A stretch of 64,000 nt of DNA from Neisseria sp. Marseille-Q5346 (GTDB lineage: Bacteria > Pseudomonadota > Gammaproteobacteria > Burkholderiales > Neisseriaceae). Where the stretch lies: assembly GCF_946902045.1 (NCBI RefSeq), contig NZ_OX336253.1, positions 496,001 to 560,000 on the forward strand. The letters run 5' to 3'. The notes beneath the pieces are model-generated. The model saw only the letters and a program-made list of their open reading frames with translations, had not been told where the DNA came from and ran no database searches. A program made the translations under genes and the position numbers. Numbering within the stretch: position 1 is the first letter of the stretch; each line of letters starts with the position of its first letter. Below, one piece after another: positions 62,966 through 64,000 of this stretch.

Positions 62966-63586
62966 TTATTTCCTGCGGCGTTGGAAACCGGGTAGTTGCC
63001 AATGGAAACGGTATGCAGTCAGGCGAAACAACAATCCACCGGCAAAGAGCAGGTTTAACGTAAAAATATTAATCCAGCCCAAATGCCCGAACAGATAAAT
63101 CAATCCGCCAATCAAAATGGCCACGCTGCCGTAAAGGTCGGTGCGCAAAATCATCGGCACATCATTGACCAAAATATCGCGCGCAATACCGCCGCCAACG
63201 GCTGTCACAAAAGCCAAAGAAATAACGCCGAATAGATTGAGCTGCAAGGCCATACCGATTTGTGCGCCGGTAATGCTGAACGCTGCCAAACCGATGGCAT
63301 CGGCAATAATAAAAGCAGCGGCCAAATAGGTGCTGCGATAACGTTGCACCCTTATCAACCATGCGATGGCAAGCGTGGCAAACACGACTATCAGCGCATC
63401 GGTTTGCAAAAATACTTGCGGAATCCGGCCGACCAAGCCATCGCGTATCACGCCGCCGCCGACAGCCGTCAATAACGCAGTAATGACGACACCGAGTACA
63501 TCCAACCGCTTGTTGTAGCCGACCAAATAGCCGGAAATGGCAAACGCGGCTGTCCCAATGATTTGAATGAAGTCGGTTGTATTCAT
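62966..63586 (-). CDS. UPF0126/TRIC-family cation channel protein
   Basis: 206 residues with seven membrane helices built from two repeats of the glycine-rich motif (TALLTAVGGGVIRDGLVG and AFVTAVGGGIARDILVNDVP). Bacterial homologues form trimeric cation channels like the TRIC proteins of animals. The E. coli member is YadS. Physiological ion and role are not known. Confidence 0.9.
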   Translation of the reverse strand: MNTTDFIQIIGTAAFAISGYLVGYNKRLDVLGVVITALLTAVGGGVIRDGLVGRIPQVFLQTDALIVVFATLAIAWLIRVQRYRSTYLAAAFIIADAIGLAAFSITGAQIGMALQLNLFGVISLAFVTAVGGGIARDILVNDVPMILRTDLYGSVAILIGGLIYLFGHLGWINIFTLNLLFAGGLLFRLTAYRFHWQLPGFQRRRK

Positions 63587-63612
63587 AACATGTATTCTCG
63601 TCAGATGATAGT

Positions 63613-64000
63613 TTAATTTGTAGATGCTAAAACATTTCTTATTTGCATTTCTATTTCATCTAACATCTGATAACGCTTACGATACATAGACCGTTTTTTG
63701 CTTTCAATTTCCTCAAAGTCCTTACGTATCGGCTCTTTTGGCAGATGCCATAATCCATCAACACCTTTTCGGGCACCATGCTCTTGCCAAAATTGGTCAT
63801 AATTCATTTTGACACGTTTCTTTAAGCGCCAACGTAGCTTAACTTGCCTATCTTGTGTAATACCAATCACACCATCCAGCTTTAGTGCAATAGCAAAATA
63901 TTGCAATGCATGCACCATCAGTTGTTGAGGACGCAATCCATGCAGCCTCTTAGTTGAGCTCCGGACTATATCTTTCGCCTCTTCTCCTGCAGGCCCCTGA
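63613..64000 (-). CDS. DUF535 (VirK/YbjX-like) protein, 5' part missing
   Basis: The frame is open through the right edge, so the gene starts outside; 128 C-terminal residues are visible. The edge segment reads QGPAGEEAKDIVRSSTKRLHGLRPQ and continues LQYFAIALKLDGVIGITQ, MNYDQFWQEHGA and a YRKRYQMLDEIE helix near the end, which are DUF535 features. Family members include VirK and YbjX, linked in some pathogens to membrane or peptide-resistance traits; the function is unclear. Confidence 0.85.
   Translation of the reverse strand, partial: QGPAGEEAKDIVRSSTKRLHGLRPQQLMVHALQYFAIALKLDGVIGITQDRQVKLRWRLKKRVKMNYDQFWQEHGARKGVDGLWHLPKEPIRKDFEEIESKKRSMYRKRYQMLDEIEMQIRNVLASTN

Overview
The window is a Neisseria chromosome, most likely a commensal of the subflava/flavescens/mucosa type. 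The evidence is the dozens of DNA uptake sequences (GCCGTCTGAA). Almost all are the AG form (AGGCCGTCTGAA) and only a few are the AT form used by the meningococcus and gonococcus. Many occur as inverted pairs just after genes and act as terminators. Other Neisseria marks are the mtnN-pilT2 and nlaA-mutM neighbourhoods, the folC/SPOR-protein/cvpA/purF order and the peroxiredoxin-glutaredoxin fusion. Both ends cut genes: a YddG-like exporter on the left and a DUF535 gene on the right.

Layout. 1-2.2 kb: exporter, then a MarR / ABC-membrane-only / SMR-exporter operon. 2.4-10.3 kb: cysJ and cysI for sulfite reduction around a lipoprotein, then ppa, nudB, a metallophosphoesterase and a sugar-phosphate isomerase. 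10.3-16.2 kb: an RNA-repair island (below). 16.4-18.7 kb: a DUS-free estD-adhC formaldehyde-detoxification block whose MerR-type promoter abuts a cas3 stump. 18.8-21.7 kb: pip, yciA, a formate/nitrite channel and tRNA-Pro. 21.8-29.4 kb: class I fumarase, divergent from a three-gene Fe-S / flavoprotein / NuoF-like operon and a dicarboxylate transporter. 29.4-64 kb: mainly housekeeping genes (trkA, lgt, argB, eno, ftsB, greB, purF, cvpA, folC, glnQ-type ATPase, ksgA, maf, lepB, lepA, mtnN, pilT2, a dihydrolipoyl-dehydrogenase-like gene, prx-grx, nlaA, mutM, mltD-like, gatB).

The outstanding region is 10.3-16.2 kb. A divergent sigma-54 activator with a CARF sensor (RtcR) faces a -24/-12 promoter at 14327-14345. 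On the other strand this promoter should drive a tandem array of seven predicted Y RNAs (13546-14318), then the Ro60 orthologue Rsr, then a P-loop kinase fused to a T4 Rnl1-like RNA ligase. The first Y RNA begins where the promoter predicts the start of transcription. Each RNA has a G-N-C-G-A-A-N-G-like Ro-binding motif and a long closing stem. Two carry a circularly permuted tRNA: T-arm, acceptor 3' strand, a short loop starting CCA, acceptor 5' strand, D-arm. The usual RtcB/RtcA pair is replaced by the kinase-ligase. I read this as an inducible RNA (probably tRNA) damage-response cassette with an unusually large set of tRNA-mimicking Y RNAs.

The second point of interest is a probable soluble NADH-linked fumarate-reductase-like complex (24190-27706) next to fumarase and a C4-dicarboxylate carrier, with an FNR-like site and a repeated 12-bp element in the 850-bp AT-rich control region. 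All function calls come from reading motifs; no database search was possible.
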